A DNA stretch of 13,925 nucleotides from Tepidiphilus sp. GTDB taxonomy: Bacteria; Pseudomonadota; Gammaproteobacteria; Burkholderiales; Rhodocyclaceae. The notes beneath the pieces are model-generated. The model ran no database searches, was not told the DNA's origin, and saw nothing but the letters and a program-made list of their open reading frames with translations. Numbering within the stretch: the first letter of the stretch is position 1; each line of letters starts with the position of its first letter. Shown one piece after another: positions 6,281-13,040 of the stretch. The stretch covers positions 1 through 13,925 of the forward strand of contig JAQUGB010000026.1 of NCBI GenBank assembly GCA_028684345.1. Direction: 5' to 3'. A program made the position numbers and the translations under genes.

Positions 6281-9200
6281 TCAGGGCGTTTCGGCGAGCC
6301 GAAGCGCTTCGTCGATATCGACGGCGACGATGCGCGAGACGCCCTGCTCCTGCATCGTGACGCCGATGAGCTGCTCGGCCGCCGCCATCGTGATTTTATT
6401 ATGACTGATGAAGAGAAGTTGCGTCGTGCCGGACATCTCCCGCAACAATCGGGCGTAACGTTCGGTGTTGGCATCGTCGAGCGGCGCATCGACCTCGTCG
6501 AGGATGCAGAAAGGCGCCGGGTTGAGGGCGAAGAAGGAGAAGACGAGCGCGATGGCGGTGAGCGCCTTTTCCCCCCCGGAAAGAAGGTGGATGCTCGCAT
6601 TCTTCTTGCCCGGCGGTTGGGCAATGATCTGCACGCCGGCATCCAAAATTTCTTCGCCGGTGAGCACGAGCTTCGCCTGCCCGCCGCCGAAGAGTCGGGG
6701 AAACAGTCGGCCGAAATGGGCATCGACGGCGTCGAACGTGGCCGCGAGCGCTTGGCGCGTCTCGCGGTCGATACGCCGGATCGCTTCTTCCAGCGTGCCG
6801 ATGGCGGTGGTGAGGTCGGCAAGCTGCGCTTCCAGCGCCGTCTTGCGCTCTTCCACCTGACGCAGGGCTTCGAGCGCGGCGAGGTTGACTTCGCCCAGCG
6901 CGGCGAGCTCGCGTCCGAGGCGCTCGATCTCCCGCGCGAGTTTGGCGGCATCGAGATGGTCGAGCTGGGGGTCGAGCGCGGCCAGATCGGCGCCCAATTC
7001 GGCGAGCCGCTCTTCGGCGTGCGCGAGCGCCGCGACCGCTTCCTGCCGCCGTAACCTCGCCTGCTCGAGTTCGTCGCGCAGGGGTTGCAGGGCGAATTCC
7101 TGACGCTGGCGGGTTTCTTCGAGTTCGCGCAACCGCTGGTGGCGCTCGTCCAGCTGGAGACGGGCTTGGGCGAGTGCGTTGGCGGCCTGTTCGCGCGCCC
7201 CGCGTACGAGGGATTCCTCTTCGAGCGGAATGGCCGCGAGCCGTTCGCGTTCGGCCTGGTGCTCGGCGCGCTCGCGCTCGAGTCGCTCGAGGCTTTCGGC
7301 GGCAAGCCGGGCGCGGCGTTCGCTCTCGTCGCGCTTGAGGGCGCATTCGCGGCAGGAGAATTCGGCCTCCTGTAGCTCGTGGGCGAGCGCCTGTCGCTGC
7401 GCGCGGGCGTCTTCGAGGCGCTCGTGCTGGCGGCGGAGGTCGGCCTGACGCTCGAGGCAGGAGGATTCGAGCGCGGTCTCGCGTTCGAGCAGGGCTGCGA
7501 TGCGTTCTTCCAGGGTGGCGAGTTCGGCGCGCTCGCGCTCGGCCTGCTCGCGCAGGGCGGCGCGCTCTTCGTCGATGGCCTGCTGCCGGCGACGGGCGTG
7601 TTCGAACGCCGTCTCGAGCCGGGCGAGCTCGAGCGCGTGTTCGCGCTGCAGCTTCTCGGCTTGTTGCAGTTCGCAGCGCAAAGCCTCTTGCGCCGCTTTG
7701 GCTTCGTCGCAGGCAGCGGCACAGCGGGAGCGTTCCTCCGCGGCGGATTCCCGCTGCCGCTCGAGCTCGGCACATTCGGCGTCCAGCACACCGAGCTCTC
7801 GGGCGCGCTCGAGGACCCCGGCGAGCATCCGCTCGTCGGCGCCGAGGCTACGCGCTCCATGGGGATCGGCAATCCAGCCTCGCCGGTCGACCAGGCGCAA
7901 CCCGTGCTCGCGGGCCCAGGCGAGGTTCGTTTCGTCGATCGTCTCGACGAAGACGGTATGGGCCAGGAGACGCTGGAGGGCTCCGGCGAGCGTTGGGTCG
8001 CTCGTGGAGACCGCCGCCGCGGCGCGCACTGCCCCCGGAGGCACTGGCCCGAAGCTTGCCGGCTCGTCCGCCGGGGGAAGATCCTGCCACAGGCAGGCTT
8101 CCCCCGAATGCGGCGCGTGCTCGAGCTGCCTCGCGGCCTCGGGTAGCGGAACGAGGCGCGCGCCGAGCCAGGGGCCGAGCACCGTTTCGGCCGCCGTTTC
8201 CCAGCCAGCGGCGACTTCGAGCCGCGGCCACAGCGCCGTTGCGCCCTCGCGCGCCTCGCCGCTGCAGCGCGCCTGGGTTTCGGCGAGCGCCCGACGGCGC
8301 GCTTCGAGCCGACCGAGTTCGGCGTCGAGCCGGCGAAATTCGTCCTGGGATGCGTCATGCTGCGCCTGCGCGTCGCGCAGCCGGACTTGCGCAGCCTCGA
8401 GCGCCTCGCGTAGCGCTTCGAGCCGCTCGGCGAGTGTCTGCTGCCGCGCGTGCTCGCGCTCGAGCGCTTCCTCGTCCCCGCTGCCGAGCGCCGAGGCTTC
8501 CTGCTCGAGGCGCTCGAGCCGGGCCTCGTTCGCCTGCAGCGAGCGCTCGAGCGCGGCAATGCGGGCACGTTCGACGGCGATCTGCCGCTGGGCATCGTTT
8601 CGCTCGCGCTCGGCGATTGCCGCGCCGTGACGGGCGTCTTCCAGGGCACGCCCGAGTGCTTCCAATACCTCGTCGAACGAATCCACCCGCTCCTGCAGCG
8701 TCTCGCAACGCCCCTGGGCGAGTTCGGCGAGCTCAGCCCAGCGTGCCAGGTCGAGGCGGGCCTGATCGCCCTCTTCCTGCCAGCGCCCTGCCTCCTCGCC
8801 GATGCGCTCGAGCCGCTCGGCAAGGGCGGCGAGCGTCTCCTCGCGGTGGCGCCGCTCGCCGATCACGCGTTCGAGCCGGGCGCTCGCCTCGAAATAAACC
8901 TGCTGGGCGGATTCGAGCGCCGCGGCGGCCGCCTGTGCCTCGGCACGGGCCGATTCGAGCGCCGCTGCGAGGTGCGTTCGTTCCTGCCGCTGCCGTTCCA
9001 GCTCGGCTTCGAGCGCGGCGATGCGCTCGTCTCCGGCGGCAAGGGCCGTGGCCGCCTCGCGCCGTCGCAGTGCCCAGGATTGCTGACGTGCGAGGCGCAG
9101 GCGCTTTTCCAGCTCACGATAGCGCCGGGCGCGTTCGGCCTGAGCGGCGAGCGTCTCGGCTTGGGCTGCGAGTTCGGCGTGCAGGTCGGCGAGCCGCTCG

Positions 9201-9772
9201 AGATGGGCGCGTGCGTCCCGCAGCCGCGCTTCCGTCTCCTTGCGCCGCTCGTGGTAGCGGGTCACGCCGGCCGCCTCTTCGAGGAAACGGCGCAGCTCAT
9301 CGGGCTTCGCCTCGACGATGCGCGAGATCATTCCCTGTTCGATGATGGCGTAGGCGCGCGGCCCCAGCCCCGTGCCGAGGAAGAGGTCGACCACGTCCCG
9401 GCGCCGCACGCGCTGACCGTTGAGAAAATAGCTGGATTCGCCGCCGCGCACGACGACGCGTTTGACCGAAATCTCGGCGAATCGCCCCCAGGGGCCGGGC
9501 ACGCTGCCGTCGGCATTGTCGAAGACGAGCTCGACACTGGCGCGCGCCAAGGGTTTGCGCGTGTCCGAGCCGTTGAAGATCACGTCCGACATCTGCTCAC
9601 CGCGCAGGGCGGAGGCGCGCATTTCACCGAGCACCCAGCGCACGGCGTCGATCACGTTCGATTTGCCGCAGCCATTGGGACCGACGATGCCGACCAATGC
9701 CCCGGGGAGCACGAGGGTGGTTGGCTCGACGAAGGTCTTGAAACCGGCCAGTTTGATCTTGATGAGTCGCAC
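6281..9772 (-). CDS. smc: Chromosome partition protein SMC
   Basis: An 1163-residue structural-maintenance-of-chromosomes ATPase, the usual length; with ScpA and ScpB (not in this window) it forms bacterial condensin. The head contains Walker A GPNGCGKSN (31-39), and the C-terminal half-head has signature LSGGEKALTA (from 1064) and Walker B FCILDEVDAPLDD (1088-1100, Asp1092, Glu1093). Two long coiled coils rich in Glu, Arg, Leu and Ala (about 145-495 and 660-1000) flank a globular hinge (about 505-655). The start is set at GTG 9772 because the family opens MxLxxIKLxGFKxF. An upstream in-frame GTG at 9853 would add 27 unrelated residues and cross the likely promoter. No clear ribosome binding site precedes GTG 9772. 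It is the first gene of the minus-strand unit with zipA, ligA and galU. MukB is ruled out by the head and hinge sequences. Confidence 0.95.
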   Translation of the reverse strand: MRLIKIKLAGFKTFVEPTTLVLPGALVGIVGPNGCGKSNVIDAVRWVLGEMRASALRGEQMSDVIFNGSDTRKPLARASVELVFDNADGSVPGPWGRFAEISVKRVVVRGGESSYFLNGQRVRRRDVVDLFLGTGLGPRAYAIIEQGMISRIVEAKPDELRRFLEEAAGVTRYHERRKETEARLRDARAHLERLADLHAELAAQAETLAAQAERARRYRELEKRLRLARQQSWALRRREAATALAAGDERIAALEAELERQRQERTHLAAALESARAEAQAAAAALESAQQVYFEASARLERVIGERRHREETLAALAERLERIGEEAGRWQEEGDQARLDLARWAELAELAQGRCETLQERVDSFDEVLEALGRALEDARHGAAIAERERNDAQRQIAVERARIAALERSLQANEARLERLEQEASALGSGDEEALEREHARQQTLAERLEALREALEAAQVRLRDAQAQHDASQDEFRRLDAELGRLEARRRALAETQARCSGEAREGATALWPRLEVAAGWETAAETVLGPWLGARLVPLPEAARQLEHAPHSGEACLWQDLPPADEPASFGPVPPGAVRAAAAVSTSDPTLAGALQRLLAHTVFVETIDETNLAWAREHGLRLVDRRGWIADPHGARSLGADERMLAGVLERARELGVLDAECAELERQRESAAEERSRCAAACDEAKAAQEALRCELQQAEKLQREHALELARLETAFEHARRRQQAIDEERAALREQAERERAELATLEERIAALLERETALESSCLERQADLRRQHERLEDARAQRQALAHELQEAEFSCRECALKRDESERRARLAAESLERLERERAEHQAERERLAAIPLEEESLVRGAREQAANALAQARLQLDERHQRLRELEETRQRQEFALQPLRDELEQARLRRQEAVAALAHAEERLAELGADLAALDPQLDHLDAAKLAREIERLGRELAALGEVNLAALEALRQVEERKTALEAQLADLTTAIGTLEEAIRRIDRETRQALAATFDAVDAHFGRLFPRLFGGGQAKLVLTGEEILDAGVQIIAQPPGKKNASIHLLSGGEKALTAIALVFSFFALNPAPFCILDEVDAPLDDANTERYARLLREMSGTTQLLFISHNKITMAAAEQLIGVTMQEQGVSRIVAVDIDEALRLAETP

Positions 9773-9811
9773 GGCGTATGAGGGAAGACCAATGAGGGCT
9801 TCGAGCCGCGC

Positions 9812-9821
9812 ATGATACCAT
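9812..9821. promoter_or_regulatory. Overlapping divergent extended -10 elements for smc and dapD
   Basis: The near-palindrome ATGATACCAT reads TGGTATCAT on the minus strand (9820-9812), an extended -10 with 5 of 6 hexamer bases matching TATAAT. On the plus strand it reads TGATACCAT (9813-9821), also TGn-extended, with 4 of 6. Start points would be near 9805 (minus) and 9828 (plus), giving leaders of about 33 bases for smc and 37 for dapD. Neither strand shows a good -35. The bases are seen; promoter activity is inferred, more firmly for smc than for dapD. Confidence 0.45.
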
Positions 9822-9853
9822 TTCGCGTTACGTGAAACTGGAATCATCTCCAC

Positions 9854-9858
9854 GGAGG
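9854..9858 (+). promoter_or_regulatory. Ribosome binding site that sets the dapD start
   Basis: GGAGG, six bases before ATG 9865, is a near-perfect Shine-Dalgarno sequence. It decides against an upstream in-frame GTG (9832) as the dapD start; that codon would add 11 residues not expected for the family. Confidence 0.85.
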
Positions 9859-9864
9859 AACCTC

Positions 9865-10695
9865 ATGGCCGACTGGCAAGGCGTCGCATCGCTGATCGAC
9901 GCGGCATTCGAAGAGCGTACCCGCTTCTCCCCCGGCAACGCGCCCAAAGATCTCGTCGACGCGGTGGAGGCGGTGATCGACGGCCTCGACCGAGGCGCGA
10001 TCCGGGTGGCCGAGAAGCGCGACGGCGATTGGCACGTCAATCAGTGGATCAAGAAAGCGGTGCTGCTCTCTTTCCGTCTGCGCGACAATCGCCTCATGGA
10101 AGGCGGCGAGACGCGCTATTTCGACAAGGTCGAGCCGAAGTTCGCCCGCTACGGCGAGGCGGATTTCCGCGAAGGCGGGTTTCGCGTGGTGCCGCCGGCG
10201 GCGGCGCGGCGCGGCTGCTACATCGCCAAGAACGTGGTGCTCATGCCTTCCTACGTAAACATCGGCGCCTACGTCGATGAAGGCACGATGGTCGATACCT
10301 GGGCCACGGTGGGCTCCTGCGCGCAGATCGGCAAGAACGTGCATCTTTCCGGCGGCGTGGGTATCGGCGGCGTGCTGGAGCCGGTGCAGGCGGGCCCGGT
10401 CATCATCGAGGACAACGTCTTCGTCGGCGCGCGCTCCGAGATCGTCGAAGGCGTGATCGTCGAAGAGAATGCCGTGATCTCCATGGGTGTCTATCTGGGA
10501 ATGAGCACGAAGATCTACGATCGCGAAAGCGGTGAGATCCTCTACGGGCGTGTGCCCTCCGGCGCCGTGGTCGTGCCCGGCAGCCTCCCCTCCCCGGATG
10601 GCAAGTACAGCCTGTACTGCGCCGTGATCGTCAAGCGCGTGGATGCCCAGACGCGCGCGAAGACCGCGATCAACGAACTGCTGCGCGGCGCCTGA
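9865..10695 (+). CDS. dapD: 2,3,4,5-tetrahydropyridine-2,6-dicarboxylate N-succinyltransferase DapD
   Basis: A 276-residue enzyme, close to the 274 of E. coli. It transfers succinyl from succinyl-CoA to tetrahydrodipicolinate, committing the pathway to the succinylase branch of lysine and meso-diaminopimelate synthesis. The N-terminal helical part contains VNQWIKKAVLLSFRL (58-72). The left-handed beta-helix (about 110-240) is built of hexapeptide repeats and includes MPSYVNIGAYVDEGTMVDTW, GKNVHLSGGVGIGGVLEP, VGARSEIVEGVIVEE and ISMGVYLGMSTKI. PSPDGKYSLYCAVIVK lies near the C-terminus. Such proteins act as cytoplasmic trimers with active sites between subunits. ATG 9865 follows GGAGG by six bases. 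It is the first gene of the dapD-pilU-dapE-prmB run, and dapE supplies a later step of the same branch. The dapD assignment is firm; the tetrahydrodipicolinate N-acetyltransferase DapH differs in length and repeat layout. Confidence 0.97.
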   Translation: MADWQGVASLIDAAFEERTRFSPGNAPKDLVDAVEAVIDGLDRGAIRVAEKRDGDWHVNQWIKKAVLLSFRLRDNRLMEGGETRYFDKVEPKFARYGEADFREGGFRVVPPAAARRGCYIAKNVVLMPSYVNIGAYVDEGTMVDTWATVGSCAQIGKNVHLSGGVGIGGVLEPVQAGPVIIEDNVFVGARSEIVEGVIVEENAVISMGVYLGMSTKIYDRESGEILYGRVPSGAVVVPGSLPSPDGKYSLYCAVIVKRVDAQTRAKTAINELLRGA

Positions 10696-10700
10696 GGAGG
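10693..10700 (+). promoter_or_regulatory. pilU ribosome binding site overlapping the dapD stop codon
   Basis: TGAGGAGG combines the dapD stop (TGA 10693-10695) with an AGGAGG Shine-Dalgarno sequence (10695-10700), eight bases before ATG 10709. The fused stop and binding site fixes the pilU start and suggests translational coupling, so pilU output would follow dapD translation. Confidence 0.8.
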
Positions 10701-10708
10701 CGATCATC

Positions 10709-11884
10709 ATGCCGATCGTCACACCGGTGCTGGAAAAACTCTTTCGCGCGATGCACGATCGCAACGCCTCCGACATCTTCATCACGGCAGGGGCACCGAT
10801 CCACATCAAGATCAACGGCTTCGTGGCACCGATCAACCAGCAGGTGATGAAGCCCGAACAAGTGCGGCGGATCCTGGAAGAGGCCATCGCCGACGAGACG
10901 CTGTGGCAGCGCTACGTCGAACGCAAAGAGCTCAATTTCTCGCTCGGCGTCTCGGAGATCGGCAACTTCCGCATCAATGTCTTCTGGCAGCGCAACAGCC
11001 CGGCGGCGGTGATCCGCTACGTGAGCCGTGACATCCCCTCGTTCGAAACGCTCGGCCTGCCGCCGGTCTTGGGTGAAATGGCCTTGGGCAAACGCGGCCT
11101 CATCCTGGTGGTCGGCCCCACGGGGTCGGGCAAATCGACCACGCTCGCCGCGATGATCGATCATCGCAACGCGAACCTGCCGGGCCACATCCTCACGGTG
11201 GAAGATCCGATCGAATATCTCTTCAAGCACAAGAAATCGCTCGTCAACCAGCGCGACGTCGGCATCGATACCCTCTCCTGGGGCGAGGCGCTCAAGAGCG
11301 CCATGCGCCAGGCACCGGACTGCATCCTCATCGGCGAGATCCGCGACCTCGAGACCATGCAGGCGGCCATCGCTTATGCACTCACCGGACACCTGGTGCT
11401 GGCTTCGCTGCATGCGAACAACACCTATCACGCGCTCAACCGCATCGTGAATTTCTACCCGCTCGAGAGCCGGGGGCTCCTCTTCTCCGACTTGAGCGTG
11501 GCCCTGCGCGGGATCATCGCCCAACGCCTGGTACGGCACGTCCAAGGGCAACGCATTCCTGCAGTGGAGATCCTCGTCAATTCGCGGCTGATCGCCGAGA
11601 TGATCGAGAAAGGCAATCTCTCCATGATCAAGGACGCGATGGAGCGCTCCCTCTCGCCGGGCGTGCAGACCTTCGACCAGGATCTTGTGCGGCTCTACCG
11701 CAATGGCGCCATCACCCTGGAAGAGGCGATCGCCCAGGCTGATTCGCCCACCAACCTGCAGTGGGAACTGCAAAACGCAGGGGTGCAGACCACGATCCAA
11801 GACGGCGGCATTCCCACCTCCGACGTCGACCTGCCTTCGCAGATGACCGAGATCGATTTTCCCTCTTTGGCCGACATGAAGTGA
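10709..11884 (+). CDS. pilU: Type IV pilus retraction ATPase, PilU type
   Basis: A 391-residue hexameric AAA-like ATPase of the GspE/PilT family, acting on the cytoplasmic face of the type IV pilus machine. The N-terminal PAS-like domain holds SDIFITAGAPIHIKING (21-37). Catalytic motifs are complete: Walker A GPTGSGKST (136-144), Asp box VEDPIEY (164-170), Walker B CILIGEIRD (205-213) and His box GHLVLASLHANN (227-238). The PilT retraction motif AIRNLIRE is absent; in its place is LIAEMIEKGNLSMIKDAMERS (294-314), followed by GVQTFDQDLVRLYRNGAI, as in PilU. Known PilU proteins boost PilT-driven retraction rather than retracting alone. After residue 345 comes a tail of about 45 residues with an acidic end. 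ATG 10709 is chosen for its strong AGGAGG; 22 extra upstream residues would overlap dapD. No other pilus gene is in the window. A PilT2-type paralogue is the alternative. Confidence 0.88.
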   Translation: MPIVTPVLEKLFRAMHDRNASDIFITAGAPIHIKINGFVAPINQQVMKPEQVRRILEEAIADETLWQRYVERKELNFSLGVSEIGNFRINVFWQRNSPAAVIRYVSRDIPSFETLGLPPVLGEMALGKRGLILVVGPTGSGKSTTLAAMIDHRNANLPGHILTVEDPIEYLFKHKKSLVNQRDVGIDTLSWGEALKSAMRQAPDCILIGEIRDLETMQAAIAYALTGHLVLASLHANNTYHALNRIVNFYPLESRGLLFSDLSVALRGIIAQRLVRHVQGQRIPAVEILVNSRLIAEMIEKGNLSMIKDAMERSLSPGVQTFDQDLVRLYRNGAITLEEAIAQADSPTNLQWELQNAGVQTTIQDGGIPTSDVDLPSQMTEIDFPSLADMK

Positions 11885-11888
11885 CGAC

Positions 11889-13040
11889 ATGAACGTGCTC
11901 GAACTCGCCCAGGCGCTCATCCGGCTCCCTTCCGTCACGCCCGAGGAGGGCGGGTGCCTCGCGCTCATCGGCGAGCGGCTCGCCCGTCTCGGTTTCACGC
12001 TGGAGCGCCTCGACGCCGGGGGAGTGGCCAACCTCTGGGCGCGGCGCGGGGAAGAGGGGCCGCTCTTTGTCTTTGCCGGGCACGTCGACGTCGTGCCGCC
12101 CGGCCCCGAGGATCGCTGGCGTTTTCCCCCCTTCTCCGCCACGGTGGCCGAGGGCAGGCTCTACGGGCGCGGCGCCGCCGACATGAAGAGCTCGCTCGCG
12201 GCCATGGTGTGGGCGGTGGAAGCCTTCCTTGCCGAGCGCCCCTCGCATGGGGGCTCCATCGGCTTTCTCCTCACTTCCGATGAGGAAGGACCGGCGGTAC
12301 ACGGCACGCGCCACGTCGTCGAGGTTCTGCGCTCGCGCGGCCTGCGCTTCGACTACGCCCTGGTGGGCGAGCCCACCTGCGAGCGCGTGCTCGGCGACAC
12401 GATCAAGAACGGCCGGCGCGGCTCGCTCACCGGCCGGCTCACGGTGCACGGCAAGCAAGGGCACGTCGCCTATCCGCATCTGGTCGACAACCCCGTGCAT
12501 CGCCTGGCGCCGGCGCTCGCCGAGCTCGTAGCCACCGAATGGGATCGGGGCAACGAACACTTTCCGCCGACCTCGCTGCAGGTGACCGACCTGCACGCCG
12601 GCGTGGGCGCGACGAACGTGGTGCCCGGCGAATGCCGCATGGCCTTCAATTTCCGCTTTTCCTCCGAGCAGACGCCGGAGGGCCTGCAGGAGCGGGTGGA
12701 GGCGATGCTGCGCCGGCACGGCGTGCCCTTCTCCCTTGCCTGGGAACTGGGCGGCCGTCCTTTTCTCACGCCCCGAGGCGAACTCATCACCGCCCTGTCG
12801 GAGAGCATCGAGGCGGCCTGCGGGATTGCGCCGCGGCTCTCCACCAGCGGCGGCACCTCTGACGGACGCTTCATCGCCGCCATTTGCCCGGAGGTGGTGG
12901 AATTCGGGCCGGTGAATGCGAGCATCCACCAGATCGACGAATCGGTGGCGATCGACGAACTCGAACCGCTCGCGGCGAGCTACCGCGGCGTCCTGGAACG
13001 CTTGCTGCCCCCTGCCGGAGAAGCCCATGCACGAAGCTGA
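11889..13040 (+). CDS. dapE: Succinyl-diaminopimelate desuccinylase DapE
   Basis: A 383-residue M20-family di-zinc hydrolase that cleaves N-succinyl-LL-diaminopimelate to succinate and LL-diaminopimelate, three steps after DapD. Metal and catalytic residues known from Haemophilus DapE are in place: His65 and Asp67 (GHVDVVPPG), bridging Asp98 (GRGAADMK), catalytic Glu132 and metal ligand Glu133 (SDEEGP), Glu161 (GEPT) and His347 (NASIHQIDE). The dimerisation (lid) domain starts near NGRRGSLTGRLTVHGKQGH (174-192) and includes DLHAGVGATNVVPGE; STSGGTSDGRFI (318-329) is also typical of DapE and separates it from ArgE. ATG 11889 lies only four bases after the pilU stop with no strong binding site (AAGTGA nearby), so translation probably depends on coupling to pilU. 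Its end overlaps the probable prmB start. Confidence 0.95.
   Translation: MNVLELAQALIRLPSVTPEEGGCLALIGERLARLGFTLERLDAGGVANLWARRGEEGPLFVFAGHVDVVPPGPEDRWRFPPFSATVAEGRLYGRGAADMKSSLAAMVWAVEAFLAERPSHGGSIGFLLTSDEEGPAVHGTRHVVEVLRSRGLRFDYALVGEPTCERVLGDTIKNGRRGSLTGRLTVHGKQGHVAYPHLVDNPVHRLAPALAELVATEWDRGNEHFPPTSLQVTDLHAGVGATNVVPGECRMAFNFRFSSEQTPEGLQERVEAMLRRHGVPFSLAWELGGRPFLTPRGELITALSESIEAACGIAPRLSTSGGTSDGRFIAAICPEVVEFGPVNASIHQIDESVAIDELEPLAASYRGVLERLLPPAGEAHARS
13017..13023 (+). promoter_or_regulatory. prmB ribosome binding site inside the end of dapE
   Basis: GGAGAAG lies inside the dapE coding sequence; its GGAG is six bases before ATG 13027. The later in-frame ATG at 13051 has only a weak GAAG eight bases upstream. 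This favours the 13027 start and a 14-base overlap of prmB with dapE. Confidence 0.6.

Noticed and set aside
5572..8823. A 1083-codon minus-strand frame running across smc and zipA
   Set aside because: Out-of-frame shadow rich in Ser, Arg and Pro, typical of frame-shifted GC-rich coding DNA; it crosses the smc stop and the zipA start, both of which are well supported.
6800..9200. Many recurring GCGCTCGAGC- and CTCGAGCCG-like words
   Set aside because: They encode the repeated Arg-Leu-Glu-Ala patterns of the SMC coiled coils with biased codons; spacing is irregular and there is no array structure.
9773..9853. Possible 27-residue N-terminal extension of SMC
   Set aside because: The extension matches nothing in the family and crosses the best promoter candidate, so GTG 9772 is preferred.
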